Below the pieces are notes generated by a model. That model was not told the DNA's origin. It ran no database searches and worked only from the letters and a program-made list of their open reading frames with translations. Both the position numbers and the translations under genes were made by a program. From Ectocarpus siliculosus (taxonomy: Eukaryota; Sar; Phaeophyceae; Ectocarpales; Ectocarpaceae), in assembly GCA_000310025.1 (NCBI GenBank), contig FN647684.1, forward strand, positions 204,936 to 268,935: DNA of 64,000 bases, in the 5' to 3' direction. Shown here one piece after another: positions 21,183 to 35,301 of the stretch (positions within the stretch are counted from its first letter, which is position 1; each line of letters opens with the position of its first letter).

Positions 21183-24100
21183 TCATCTTCGGGCACATAC
21201 ACGCCTATCGTGCAGAATGTGCGCATACTGTACCTCTCCGTCTCGGTCCGAGGAAGAGGTGGCGGAGGACGAAGTCGCCCTAACCTCCCTCGCCTCTTCC
21301 TGGGAGTCGAAGAATATGGGGTGGATGAACTCTCCCGTCTCTTCGCAGAAGTACATGTCTTCCTCCTGAGGTGGTGTGGAGTTATGGATGGTTGACCATG
21401 TAAGCATGCATACCATGTGGCGACGGGGGTTCGAATTGGACTGGAACGAACCGGGTCGGTAGTGCGAGGATCGACATGAACCCGAGAGGGCCCAACGAGT
21501 TCCAACACAGCAAGTAGGAGTGAGTGCTGCACCAGAGGGAGGAGGAAAGGCGACAAAAAACAAAGGCAAAAAACGGCGAACCCACACCAACGGGCCACAG
21601 CCTTCATCGCCTCAACAACAACAACAGGGACGGCTACTACACCTTCAACAACAACAGCAACGGAGCGAAAAAAGTAGCAGCAAGAGCACATGGAACGGAC
21701 CAAACCTGTCAAAGATTTTGCATGCAGCAGCGAAGGGAAAGGGCTCACAGGCGGGGCCCTTTCACGCCTATTCTCGCAAACCTTGCGCTTGTTCTCAGCA
21801 CAAACAGAGTAGCAATACGTAAACCAAACAACCGAGGGAAAGGGCGGACCATCTGCAACAGCAGTATAATTTTCGTACCTCGGCAACATTCTCCCAGTTG
21901 TATTCCTCCGCATCGAACTCGATCATGTTGCGGTAGACCATCTCCCGTATCTCCCCCGCGCTGTTCCAGTAGCTCCGTCGCACGCGATCGCTTCACGCCC
22001 ATCACAAGAACGCAAGTAACAGAAGGGCAAGACGAAGAGAAGAGGTTGGCGAGAAACAATTGCACATCTATGGTACGCCCAAAGACGAAAGCAACACGCC
22101 CGAAACGAAGGAGGAAGAAAGCAGCACACACCCGGGCGTTGCGGTGGGCGGCAAGCAGAGGGGGGAAACAAAGCGAACAGAAAAACACGCCGCACACCCA
22201 CACATGCACCCACGCTAACACCGACACCAAACGACGAACCCTGGGGGCAACCTGGCTGCCAAGCACCAGGACGGCCACCCCTTCCCACGCGGCAGCCGGT
22301 CAAGCAACACAATCAAAAGCACGTACACAAAATGCTCTCGAACGACCCAAGCCTTCCCAAACACACCTAACCTTTACCCACAAGCCCGGCCGTACTGACG
22401 AAAGCAACACAAACACGCTTGTAACCCCTCAAACACAGCAGGTTGTAGCGGCCTCTCCTATTAACAGCGAAATTCGTCATGGAGTAAAATAGCAACTTCG
22501 AAGGGAAAAATCGATCGCATCATGAACACACACCCCATAAACCCTCACCTGTACTCCGAGTGCACGGGGACGTACACCGCCGACACTACCGGGGCAAAGT
22601 CGACGTGCTTGTGGCGACAAGGCGCAAACTCCACCACCGAACCCTCGCCCTCCCCCCCCCCCGACCCCTGCACCCCGCGTCGCCCCTTCCCTCCTCGGCA
22701 ATCCTGGGCGCCGCCGTGCCAACCCACCGTCGGCGAGGAGTTGGCGCTGCTGCCGCTGCTGTTGCCAGCTCTCAACCGCTCGCACGTCCGACACGGGCGG
22801 GGCTCGCGTTCCTTCTTGGTGCTGTTCCCGCCGGTCAGGATGCTCCCGACGACCTGATTGGCCAGCGGCGAGGCAAAAAAAAAACACATTTAAAAAAAAT
22901 GGAAATACGTGCGTAGGACGAGCGGCTTGGTGACGCCACAATTACGAGGAGGAACGGCTTTTGAGCTAAAGGTGGGATCGCCCTTTCTAGACAGGGTGCC
23001 CGTTCGGGAGCCTGGATGAACGTGTGCGGTCGGTGATGAGCAGGGAGAGAGGCGAGACGACGTGGGCCTGGGGTTGTGTCCACGGTCACGTAGCCTCAGC
23101 TCTTGCCGACCGCAAACAGTTGGGATAGCGGTTTCCCGTCAGCGGGCTGGGGTACCAGCCTGTCTGCATGCCTTCATGGTCGCACTAGCAAAGCAGGGAA
23201 AGCGCGGGGCACGATGTACGCGCGCGTCGTGCGGCGGCGTGCTGGTAACCGCCCTCCCTCTCTCCATCTCTCCCTCTCCATCTCTCTCTCTCTCTCAGCG
23301 TTCCTCATTCTTTCTCTGCCTCCGCTCACCCTGAGAACGCCTTCCAAGGTAATCTCGCCCGCGTTGGGGTCCTTGAGCTGCTCCTCCACAGGGTTCTCCA
23401 CGCTCTGCCGAACCGAAACCATCAGCAACATTGTGGCGAACACGGCCAAATCGTTCAAGGCTTGGTTGTTCAGAACGTTGAAATACTTTCCGACGTGGGC
23501 CAAAACAGAACAGCAGCAAACACTGCCGAATTCATGAGTATTGCGCCGTGCTCGTCGAAACAGCATCACCGCACAAGCTGTCGGAAAAGATCGAACGCTG
23601 TATCTAGCGTGTGTCGGCACAAACAAATGGCGACAACAAAAATGGCGTCGACAGGCCACAACACGTAGACCGGAGTTTCAAAAAAATAAAAAACACACAC
23701 AAACAGGAGTTACACCCCAATGCGTCGCGGCGCTTGCGTTAATGTCCGAGGTAAATAGAGCCGAGCGCAAGCACTCGACGCAACTCATAAACCCGCAGGG
23801 GTGCACACGGTCTTGGGGGACTACTCGAGGGCTGGGACCCCCATAATTACTGACTGTAGATGTGGAGACATGTTGACGCCTCGTAACCCAGAAAACGCGG
23901 TCAAGTTACACGGGCACCATTGAGCAACACCAAAGCCCCTTTCCTCTCCCCTGGAAGATGGGGGCTCCGTCACCTAAAGGGTAAATAGTCAGTCAACAAA
24001 GTCCACGGCAAGCAACAGACGAACTCCTTGCACTCCCCTCACCCCCCTCCCCTCCCCTCCCCCTCCTCTCCCACCGCCAGGCTCTAACCTCTATGAACGA

Positions 24101-26396
24101 CGACCTCCGGATCATCGGCGGGGGCGTTCGCGCGTCGCCCGGCCCCGCCACGACCGCCCTCTTCATCCCGAGGTTGGTGAGGTAGTCCCTGCGGATGTCT
24201 CTCCTCGGGGGTCGCACGGCTCGAAGGGGCGGCGACCCGACCTTGAGTGGGTCCGCTACGGTGCGCGCGGACCTCAGCCGGTGGGAGGAGGGTGAGGAGG
24301 AGGAGGAGGTCGGTTGTGCTGCTGCCGGGGCCCCTGGGAGAGGGGGGATGATGGCTGCAGCAGGCGTTGATGCTGCTGGAACGGGAGCGGCGGCAGAGGA
24401 GGGCGAAATTTGCTCGTTCCTCCGTTGTGTTGCTGCGGGGACGGCGGCTGTGGTGCTGCTGTCGTCGGCGCTGCTGTCGGTGGCGCCGAGCGAGTCCGCG
24501 GTTCCGGCTGCGCTGGCTGGAGGAGCCGCTGTAGCTGCACCGGCCGAGGGTTGTGACCGTGCCGGAGCTGTTACCGCTACCGCCACCGCCGCTGCCGCCA
24601 CAACCGCCGTGTCCTGCCCCCCTTCCTCCCCGTCCAAGGCTTCTCCGGCCAACGAAGACGCTCCTACTGCCGCGGCTACCACCCCGACCTTCCCGCCCGC
24701 CCCCGTGCTCGTCGGTTGCGGCGGGACAGCCTCGCCGCCGCTGCCGCCGCCACTTGCCTCTGAGGGTGGCGAACCCGTCTCCTCCTCCTCTTGGCGCCTT
24801 GGGTGGTCATGGCCACCACTACGCGGGGCAGGTTGCGGTCGTGGCGATTCCGACGGCACCACTTCCGAAACCGCTGCTGCCTCTCCCGCCGCAGGGTGTG
24901 GTCGCGCGCTCCCTGCTGTTCTCGAGGTGGCTGCGGCTAATAGAGCTTCGTCGGACGGGGTCCCAGGCGGCCGCGGCGGCGGGACCGGTGACGGTTCGCC
25001 TGGTGTTGTTGTCGTCGTGCTGCTAGGATTCTTCTTCGCGGCGACGGCTGCTTCCGGCCTGTCGTTGGTCGCCACCGGAAGTTCATGAAAACGCAGCAGC
25101 AGGCTATTGACGCCAAACTTTCATTTTGTGCTTGTATGCATACAGGCGCTCTGAATACTAACTTCACGGTTTGCAGAGGCCGATTGATCAACTGCTGCTG
25201 TGAATCCGTGAAGAAACGAGCTTTCGCTTCTCTCACGGCGCTAAGGGGACAAAATAAAAGTGTGGCGCACGCCATATACGGTGGCCGGCCGGGTGGCCCA
25301 AGGCTTCGAGCCGGCGAGGTGGCGTACCACCGCCGCTTGGTGTATACCAATATACAGCAGAGGCGGTGGCTTGTGCGGACAAATCATGCACGACGGCGGC
25401 GGTGCGTGATGAGTTGACATCTGTCTGCGGGCAAGGGGGGGAGACGGGCATGACCACTACTATCTGAATCGAACGACGGACGGGCTGATCGCGAAAAGCT
25501 CCCCTCACAAAGCCCAGAGAGCAAACCGCCGATGTTGCGTACCGCGTCGCGATGGGACGAAAAGACCTGCTGAAAACCCTGCCATGCACTGCGAGGCTCT
25601 TTTGTTGCGAAGCTCTCGAGACATCACTTATCAGCCGTCCTATGTACATACATCACGGTAAATCATACTAAACCGTCTTTCTATGAATACTCGCGAATAA
25701 AAGTACAACGTGGTGGTGTGGCATCTTTGTCGCTCTCTCTCTCTTTCTCATGTATCATGGGTGTGCACACAAGACTGACGTATGGACCCCGCCCAGCATC
25801 TTGCACGCGTACGATGATGATGCCTGCAGCAACCGCAGCAACCCCCGCTGATTTGGAACAATGTTGCTTGCAAACCACGTCGTCGGAACCACCCTGGATC
25901 ATATCATACACACGCAGGACAAATCGCTTTGCCATTGCTGCTACAGCCCTACCACCAACACAAAAAGCTTGCATCTGCTTGAGGAGGCGAAAACCCCGGT
26001 AGTTCCTCACGTGAGATTGCTCTTGTAGCGCGCCTCCGTCTGGCGAGAGGAGTTGAGATGCTTGGCCTCCTTCTTCGCCCAGATGCCGAGGTTGCTCAGG
26101 TACTGCGTCCGATGGTAGTGTGGGCTCCTGACCTTGTTCAGGTGCATGGCCCCGCGGGGTATTGGGGTGTTGACCGCTGTCAGCTTGTTGAGGTCAGCCC
26201 TGGTAGAGTCGCCCTGTAGCTGGACGTCCTCCCCGCCCTCATGATTATCAGCTTCCACCTCTTCGTCCCCCTCGTCATGCTGCTGCTGGTCCGCCCTCCG
26301 TCTCCTCCGCTGCGGCTGCTGCTGCTGCTGCTGCTGCTCAAAACTCAAATCAACGTTCCTTGCGACTGCTGAGGGGGGCGTGGCCTCCCGGTTCAT
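21183..26396 (-). CDS. Uncharacterised stramenopile-type protein, about 712 residues
   Basis: Function unknown. Six exons join with consistent phase: 26011-26396, 24089-25103, 23330-23485, 22549-22853, 21879-21972 and 21183-21365 (stop TGA). Exon 1 has a Gln tract, a basic patch (QRRRRRADQQQH), an acidic patch and YLSNLGIWAKKEA. The large exon 2 is low-complexity (Ala/Ser/Thr/Pro) and ends with DYLTNLGMKRAVV, so a YLxNLG motif occurs at both its ends. Exon 3 is helical (NNQALNDLAVFATMLLMVSV). Exon 4 contains CRTCERLR. Exons 5 and 6 read YWNSAGEIREMVYRNMIEF, EYNWENVAEEEDMYF and GEFIHPIFFD; short, Trp-bearing blocks of this kind recur in unannotated diatom and brown algal proteins (inference from memory). 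The upstream boundary of exon 2 has a poor pyrimidine tract, and a further exon after a possible GTGTAT donor at 21205 is not excluded. Confidence 0.62.
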
Positions 26397-26604
26397 GTTC
26401 TTCTGACCAGTCAGATGGTTAGCGCCGTACTTGTGGCTGAAAGGGGATACGATACAACACCCCGGGCACGTACTGCTGTAAGTGTGAAACGATGCAGCGC
26501 AGTAACAAACTGCGCAACACGGGCAGCGTGGTGGAGAAAGAGCGACGACCCTGCTGTGGTACGCTACCTTAATTGGTTGGACGTCACCGGAGCCCCCGTT
26601 GGTG

Positions 26605-26663
26605 ATATGACTCTTTATAATACGTCATAAAGAGCCACCTATATATAGTATAAAGAGTCATAT
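26605..26663. repeat. Short perfect hairpin
   Basis: Fifteen-base arms ATATGACTCTTTATA and its exact complement at 26649-26663 enclose a 29-base loop that repeats CATAAAGAG and CTATATATAG. It lies about 210 bp upstream of the minus-strand start at 26396, in its promoter region. It could be a tiny foldback element or a regulatory palindrome. Confidence 0.7.
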
Positions 26664-27668
26664 TCTTTGAGCCAGTGAGCTGTGTGTGCTCAGGCGTGCA
26701 GTGCTGACATTAGCCAGTAAACTGATGTGAAATCGTCTCCCGTCTTTTGAGTAAGCATTTAGTCAGACAATAATTTTGACTGTCAAGACGGCAGTAGTGG
26801 GGCGCTTCGCAACAATTGCCGGCGGAATAATACACTACGCTAGTTGCACTACTACTCCTACAGCAGTTCAGGCATTATTATTCTTGTTCGTCTACTTACT
26901 GCTGTGCTGTAAAGAGTAAGACGTTGATTGTGGAAGAACAAATTAACTAGCTAGTGGGTAGTCCGTTGTCGTATCCTCCTGGTATATACCTGAAACCTGC
27001 TTGTAGTGCATTTTTCGCTGCGACGCGGATATTATACCTTCTTCGGTCACAGCAAGGCTGACCACCCACAGCAGTAGTAGACAGACTCTCACTCCAAAAA
27101 AAAAACACGAACGAACGCGAAAGTGAGCATATAGAAACAATTGTGAGCAATGTTTTTGCTGCTGTACTGTATGTAGTAGTAGTGATGACCCCAACACCCC
27201 GAGGAGGTATCATCGGTGTATTCACGAATGAATGATGAATGGATACCAGAGCAATCACAGACTGGGTTGAATTTCCCGCACACGCACGTGCATACCTTCA
27301 AATAAATGTGTGTAGGGGGCTGAGAAAATGCCCAGCACAGCGCCGGCGATATATATATATTGCGCGCATTGCCAAAGATAATCTATCTATCTAGTCGTCG
27401 GGGCCCGCTACAAGTGAATACATACTAAATAATAGGGGGATTGAAGGGCCCCTCCGCCCCCAGTGGGCGCCGGGGCCCGAATCGCAAACTGAAGGTGGCG
27501 CGTTCTGTATTTCGCACGGTTCAGCCACGGGACGATGAACGAACATGAGGAAGAGAGAGCAATAAAAATTAGTCCCGCGATCGCGATGGCAAATGAAAAT
27601 ATAATCAAATGTACCAGTACAGACACCGCACATCGCGGCCGCAGATTGCTTGCAGGGTGCGATTCGGG

Positions 27669-27797
27669 CCACCCTGGCAGGGTGGACGCTGTCCAGGGTG
27701 TTCAGCATAGACCTTGCAGCCGGTTCACCTTTCTGCCGTTCACAGGGTGGGGTACCCTGGCAGGGTGGATTTTTGGCCACCCTCTGGCAGGGTGGCC
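27669..27797. repeat. Cluster of CCACCCTGGCAGGGTGG palindromes
   Basis: Three near-perfect palindromes lie within 130 bp: 27669-27685 (CCACCCTGGCAGGGTGG), 27753-27769 and 27775-27797 (GGCCACCCT-CTGGC-AGGGTGGCC). Several half-sites (CAGGGTG) lie between them. Non-coding. Confidence 0.8.
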
Positions 27798-29972
27798 AAA
27801 TGGCTACATGCCGGTGGGTGCGGTGTGTCGCCTGTACGGGTTGGGTGTACTTCCAAAAGTTGATGGCCGTTGTTGTGATTGTTGAGCATATCACACGCTA
27901 GCGCTTACATTTCCTTCGCGAACTTAGGCCATGACTTGCAATGACATACCGATGGGAGGTCGGAAGACTGCTGTACATCAGTGGGATGCTGTGTTTTTCG
28001 TGTGCCAACCGCATACAGCAGTAACTTCGTATTGTACACGGATACAGCGGCTTCAAAAATGTAAATAAAATCACTGAAGAAATGTGTAGAAAAAATTCTT
28101 CACTATTTTCTAGTAGTGCATTCTGCCGTGACATTTCTACAAATAATATACTTACCTTGATAGAATGACGGTAAGACGACTTGCTTGTCTGGGATAAATA
28201 TACAGCCAAATGATCATTTGCTCAATCCTCACTCCTGATTTTGATCAGCGAGGAGACCAACATGCAATACAAGGTGTCTAGTGCGTCTTCTGTACGCCGA
28301 AAATCAAATCCTCAGCATCCATCCTATCTCTACACTATTTGGGACCCCCGCATTGTTGCAAACCCCCTCAAGGTGTGATACGCCACAACCATTACTTGTG
28401 AGAGTTTTTATTTTGCCGTTCGTACACATGTACCAGGCGGGCCAATTGTAACTCAAGACTACACCTTTCATGTAGATTTTTTCTCATCGACGGATGTGCG
28501 TCGAATGGAATCAACCATCTTACACTCGTACTAATTATACTGCAAGACGCTCCTAACACTAACACTTCCTGCACTCGGAATGAATGAAAGCGATAGGCGC
28601 ACAACAACGAAACCATATGAGTATCATACAAAGACAAAGACATAGAAACATGGGTCGTACGAAATCAGCCACGGGCCCATCATGCATGCACGCAAAATTG
28701 AAAAAAAACAAGACATAAACGAACGCAAAAACTTACACCCCCCGACTTGCTGTGGGTAGAGATAAGACCACTCGAGCGAGTGGTGTACAATCGATCACCT
28801 TCACGCAGCGAGCAGTCTACACAACGCTGTCAAAGGCAGGCAGCAGCCGGGCGGTCGCGTCCGGACTCAACCGCACCATATGCACTCGAGTGGACCTACT
28901 TGCGTCGAGCTGCTCATGCTCCAACATATCAACAAAGAGGCAACACCAAACAATAGGACAAAAAAACAAGCACCACAAGGAAGGTGGGCCTCAAGCAGCT
29001 GAGATGACCCCCGCAAAATCTCCCCACCACGGACAGGAGAAAGTTCCTGAAACGCAGCATAATACAGCCAGACCGCGGCCTCGCAGAGCGTGAACGATCA
29101 CACACCAACCAGCAGGAGTACTCCATACCATGCTATGAAAGCGACTCGTTGAGTAGCTCTCGAGCTGGTCCCCCACGTCTCCCCCCGTTCCCTCTCCACT
29201 CTCACCTACACATAATCGCAGACAACGGGCACAAATATCGACCACCACACAACAAGACGACACGAGTCACTTCTTCTGCGCACCCATCAACACCGAATTC
29301 GGCGGTGTCTGTTTTAACCCAAGTTTTTCTCGACGACACCACTTCTGGTTTTCAAGTCTCGCTCTACGCATATCGCCAAGAAGAACTTTCCAAGAACCTT
29401 CCCCCCCACCAACAAACGAACAAGACGCTCGGGGTGGGGTTCGAACGCATCCGAGGCAGAAGAGAAAATCGAAAGGGGGGCAAGGGGGGGTACAGTAGAG
29501 GGGAAGATTGGTCGGGTGTGCGATGGTTTTCAGCATCGCACACACCACATCTCCCTTTCTTACCCTCCAGTACCGCACCGACCAGAGCAGACAACGTAAT
29601 TATCCTTCCGACCGAATCGGGCCGCTTCAGTCTCTTTTTTCCGCGTTCTGGTCAAGGGCCTGGGCGGGGCACCCTCCTCCTCCCCCGCAACCAAGCCTAG
29701 GCCCTCCTCAAGCCCCGTACCCCCACTCCCCGACCCCCTCGCCACGTCACCTCTCCCGTTTATCCGACTCATCACTCATCACCCCCTTTCCCTTCACGGC
29801 CGACGAGTCTTCGCCGCCGCCGCCGCCATCGTCGCCGCCGCTGCTGCCGCCGCCCCGTGTCCTCGTTCACCCCGAGATTACCCTTCCCTTCAAGCGAGCC
29901 CGTTCCGGGCGCAGCGCTCACGCGAGGGGGTCTTCCACCACCGCTGTGTCTTGCTGCTGCCGCCGGCGACTC

Positions 29973-30013
29973 NNNNNNNNNNNNNNNNNNNNNNNNNNNN
30001 NNNNNNNNNNNNN
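29973..30013. other. Assembly gap (N)
   Basis: Run of about 41 N. The right flank (30014-30290) shows stretched C, T and G runs typical of low-quality read ends. Confidence 0.97.
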
Positions 30014-30613
30014 CCATTTTCCCTCTTCCCATGTTACCCCCCCTTCTTCCCTTCCCCTTCCCCCCCTTGGGCGCGGCGGTTGCGGCTTTAACCCTGGTGG
30101 GACAACTTTTTTTTTTCCTTCCCCCGCGAAGAACCCTTCCGGCGGTTTTTTTTCTCGCCCCTTCCCGCAAAAGCTTACGGGTTCCCCCGCTGGGTTCATG
30201 CGGGACTCCAGCCCCCGTTTGATTTTTTCCACCCGTGTTTTATTTTGGGAGTCAGGGTGCAAAAGGGGGGGGGGGGGGCGCGAAAAATGTGCGGGCCATC
30301 TCCTCAAAAATAGAGACAATACAGGGAAAAAAACACCTGCGAGAAGACAAACCAGTTCACCAGTTCTTTCCACCACGAAAAAGCAACAAAAGCCGCACAG
30401 TTGTCACGCACACTTTCTTTCCCCAGGAATAGTCTCCACCTGTCTGTTCTGTTTCGCGAACACTGGATGGAGTCTATCAGCGTCAAACAGTCGTTCTAGG
30501 GACGCTAAAAACCACAGCCGTCAATACCCGTGCAAGTTACAACAAAATCGAGGCCACAAACGTGAAGGACTAGCATACATTTGTGTCCGCAAACCATTAC
30601 ATTGCACCCTTAC

Positions 30614-33600
30614 CCGAGAAGATTCGGCGAGATAGCTCTCCACCCACCGTACCCCATCCCTCCCCTCTTCCGTGCTCGACGAAAACTTGCGGCCAAACAG
30701 AGCCCCGCTGTTCGCCGCCGCCACCGCCCTAAACGTCGGGACGATGGCCGGGCTGGCCTGGTCGCCCCACCAGTTCACGAACCGCAGGTTGTCGTTGTGG
30801 ACTCGCAGGGTGTCGTGGGGGAAGAACGGGTTGCACGCCACGGTCTGGAAGAACTCCTCGTCCGACACCTTGGGACAGACAAAAGAAAGGGCGGGAGTGG
30901 TGGGGGTATGTAGTAAAACGTGTTGCTGTCTGTCGGGCGGGCACCCGCGGTAGAGAACCAATAATGATGACGACAGCAACCACTGCCGCAACCACCCATC
31001 ATCACACTATAGCTAAATAACGCTTTCGTATTGGCGCTCTGTCCGCTCGCCTGCACCACATCGCGAAACATCGCCACCACGCCCACCCACTACCGGCTGC
31101 CCCCTCCCCCCCAAAACTGCTGTTATTCAAGCTCCCCCGGGGTTCTCCCGCCACCGGCGGCGGGAGTAGCCCAATGACTCCCGCGCGCTTGCAGCAGCGT
31201 TGCGACCAATCTCCACCCTCACCATCATTCCCGAGGAGTAGGTGAGCAGCATCCGCGCCTGGTTGTCCGGCGACTTGTGCACGTACTCCGCCATGGACCT
31301 GTGCAGCATTACCCAGAACTCCCCCTGCCGTCGCGAAGCGGGGCGACCGGCGGGCAACAAAAATGTCAAAAAAATAATAATAACGAAACGTATTTGCTCA
31401 GTCTTTAAACGTATAGTATACTCAAGTCTAAGAGGAGTTGTTGACATGATTGCGGATACATGCTTTCTCTCTCGAAATGGTGGGTGGGGCGCCATCTGTC
31501 TCACCCTCCATCGCCGGGCTGCGCCTGGTTCGTTAATCCTAGCCGTAGCCGTCTATCTACCACAGCCTTCCGATTGGTCAGCACTACATTCGGCAGCAGC
31601 AGTCTACTAGTGGGCTACTACCTTGGCGGCTGGGTACTTGGTGCGAAATGCAAGTGTGGTGCGCGAGGACTCGAGTTGGGCGTTGTCTATATGAGGAAGG
31701 CGGCTTCGCAACACCGTGCGGCCTGCGCGGCAAGTCTCCAATTCCGTTTATCCCCCTCGGTATCGTGCAGTACTGCGCGCCAGAGAGGTACCAGTAGGTG
31801 GCTGGGCATGAAACAACGTACAGCAGTCTATATAAGGTCGCATGAGTGCCAAGGGACAAGGCCGGCCTTACACGGGGCAACCTGGTAATGTACAGATACG
31901 ACAACCTTGATTATTTTGGTACTACTCGAGTATGAGAACACCTTGCATATTCCATCTGTGTCACGTGATTTTACTGGCCGTACAGAGGGATCCCTGCTGT
32001 AGATTGTAGATATCATGAACGCAGGGGGGAGTTGTCGCAAACAAACTCAGGGCCTGGGACTCAGCCCGCCACTGTATTTCCACCCTAGAAGAAGCGTAGC
32101 GGAAGCACCCAAGAAGGGGGCGCAAATCGGAGTCTTGATCGTAACCACCCACACGCATCAACCATGAACACCCCCCTGCATACCATACGCACACATGTTG
32201 CACCCTCTTTCGCCCAACTTCAACCACGTTCAGCACGTGTCGCCAACATCATCTTGGCGACTGCGATTGATCTACGCTCAACTCCCCCCAAATAACAAAC
32301 GGTTATTCGATCCTCTTCTCATGGCGCCGGAAACGTGCCGACAAGGGCTGTCCTCGTGCTGTCTTGACACCGTTTTTCACCCACGAAAATATGACAACTC
32401 AAACTTGTCCGGCAGCGAGGGTCTCAATGTCTTTGGAGACGTCATTGAAGCGCACCTTGTGGACGGTGAAGATGTTGGGCATCGGCCGCCGGAGCATCTC
32501 CTTGTGGGCGTCTAGGATGGCCCAGGGCCACCGCTTCTCGCGGCCCGTGTTTCGCATCACGGCCTCGTCTTCGGCAAACATCTCTCGCCTGTTGGCGCGA
32601 AAGAGAAATAACACATGCACACATACAAAAGATGCAAGGGGCAAAACCTTAGCCCATCAACACATCCGAGTTACGAATAAATCACACATACATGCAGCAG
32701 CGCACAAGCCGAGAGGACAGCATAAACTACGAAAACCAAGGTATGTGCCCAAAAACAGAAGACACTGAAAAACGGATCTTGACACCTTCCTATCTGATTT
32801 GTCGCCTCTGCGTGTCAGACACGACTCCAACTCAAGGTCACGGCAGTTAGAGGGACATGCAAACATAAGCCTTGGGCATGCAAACATAAGCCTTTCCAGT
32901 GAGAAAAATGAAGCAAATAGAAAAGGCTTCGGGGTTTCCAAGTTTCGGCATCCACGCCCCCCCACCCCTTGCTCTAAAAAACTCCCCCAAGCACAAACCC
33001 GGCGTGGCATGAGTCTATGCACCTGTCGACAAACTTGTAGCCCTCCCAAGATGGTTCATACTTGAAACCGGTGATGAAGGAAGTGTTGCCGGCTTTGTGC
33101 TCCCCAAGGATCCCCGCAATCTCGTCCTTAATCACCAGCACCAACAACACAACAGCAGATTTGAAAATTAGTAGCAACGAGATATCAGACCACGACGAAC
33201 AAAGGCATGCCGGACAAACAAATCGGGGAGATGGTGCGCCTGGTGGCACACAAAAGGGGGTCGCAGTAGCACGATAACCGTAACAGGGTCGGATGCCCAC
33301 AGCACGTATAAAAGCCAGGACGGCATGTCAAATCTTGTTGCGATCAACGATATCGTGATTGCGAATACACTCGAGATAACCCTTCCCCCCAAAGACGACG
33401 GCGGGGGAAGTGGAACTAGCTCTGTGTCTTCGTTTGACAAACAAAAAAAGCACGACGATGATCCGCATATCTCATACTTTCAGAAACATCACACAAGAAG
33501 CACCGGTACAAACCAACGCACAACAGGACAAATGCCACTACGGCAACACACCAACACTTCTCCCGCTGGGTTTTTCCCTCAATCGGTTCGCTCGAGTGGT

Positions 33601-34139
33601 GAACAACTTTTGGAAAAAAAAAAATGAGTCACCCTCTCGCAAAACAAAGGCTGACGTAAAACAGACGCAAGACGACCCCTTACAATGTCTTGTCGAGCCT
33701 CCTGCCGCACCTGGGGAGAGTGCACGGTTACAGCACGATAGGCGAGCACGACTACAGCAAGACTGATAGGAAAGATCGCACCGCGAAATTCTTCACCACC
33801 AACTTGTCCACGATCGCTAGCTATCCAGGGGTCGGGAAGGTGGCTAGCATTCCGTGCTCGACGGTTGTCGTGTGATCGCGGGGGGGGGGGGGAGGTTCTC
33901 TCCCCGCTTTCAACAGAGGGAGGTCGGACGCGCTCAAGTTGATGAAGTAGTCCCACTTGGTGTTCCAGTGCAGAGCTTGCGTCAGTCCGTACACAGCGTT
34001 CAGCGTCATTGTGAAGCCTGCCCGGGAGAAACATTACCGTGTCAAGAGAGAAGAGGAGAACGGGGGGGGGTAAAGGCAAGGGGATAGCCGCGAGAGGTGG
34101 GGATTAGGTGGGGTGAGGAGAGAGAAAAATACGACACAC

Positions 34140-34180
<41 letters not shown>

Positions 34181-35234
34181 GAAGGGATGATCGTTCTCGT
34201 CTTTGGATCGAACTATTTAATATCGAAAAACGGCAGAGTCGTCAAGAGCCGGTGGTAGACGATGGCCGAAAGTGAGTGGTACATCTGCAGTATTCCAACA
34301 TGATCTAGATCCCAGAGCTTTCGTCCATCCAGGACGCATAAAGCCGGCATTTTCCTACCAACCCACATACGAAACCCCAGATGCAACATCCACAACCAAA
34401 ACACACTCGTGTGCGCACTCCACCTCCGTGTTGTGCCCTCCCCCTCAAAAACCCCTCCTCCACACCCCCAACCTCCACGTTGGGAGCAGCTGCCCTAGAA
34501 ACGATCGTGGTTACGACATTTCCTACCGAAAAGACATGCATGGCAAAGTACCGCGAGCAACGGAACCAGCATGTCGCCACCGCCGCCGATCGCCCCCCCC
34601 CTCCCGCGTTGGCCGTGGTGCGTACGCAGCCTTTGGGGTCACTCACCCCCCCACGTGATGGGCATGGCCGGGGACACGAAGCGCACGTTTCGCTCTCCGT
34701 TGCCTCTCTCGTCGAGCACTCGCTCGATGCGGCTCTCCACCCCCTGGCGGGCCTGCGCTGACGCCTGCAGCGATAAGAGAAAGCGGGACCCATCAAAACA
34801 AAGGCGGAGCCGCAACCAGACGACAGCAGAGAGTGTCTCGAATACTGCTGTATGCCGCGTGTGCTGGTTAAGGAGGAGGGACTAGCGGAGTGGAAACCAT
34901 GGCGCAGTTCGTCGACTCGACACCTTCTCTCGACATTCTAAGGCAAGCAGGCCGTTCCCAGTATGTCCTACGGCGGGTGTGGGGGTGTGTGTGTGGGGGG
35001 GTCCACAGACAAGATTTCTTCGCGGGACCTGGCCGGCCACCAGAGTCTAACAGACTGAAATAACCAGGTGAAGGGGTAGAGAGAGAGGCCTACTACCCAC
35101 CGATACGGGTGGGCGGAGGCAAAGAAAATGGAAAAGAGGCCTGTTCCAATCCACCCCCATGAGAACACACACGAATAGGTTCTTGCGATCATCACAGCCC
35201 AGGTAGCTCTTTCCCAGCTTACCACGGCGACGCC

Positions 35235-35301
<67 letters not shown>

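Larger units (their letters stand above)
26397..30613. other. Gene-free stretch, partly poor sequence
   Basis: No gene could be supported. It must contain the promoter of the minus-strand gene ending at 26396 and, at its right end, any last exon of the GT14 gene. A minus-strand frame near 29770-29860 ending SDESDKRER then stop could be that tail, but its phase does not match. From about 29600 to 30300 there are long C, G and T homopolymers and a gap, so frames are unreliable. Confidence 0.45.

Noticed and set aside
24195-25088. Plus-strand 297-codon ORF
   Set aside because: It is the antisense shadow of the large low-complexity exon 24089-25103, which is supported by phase on both sides.
29508-30635. 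Plus-strand 375-codon ORF across the N gap
   Set aside because: It reads through Ns and homopolymer-stretched sequence, is Pro/Ser-rich and has no conserved motif.
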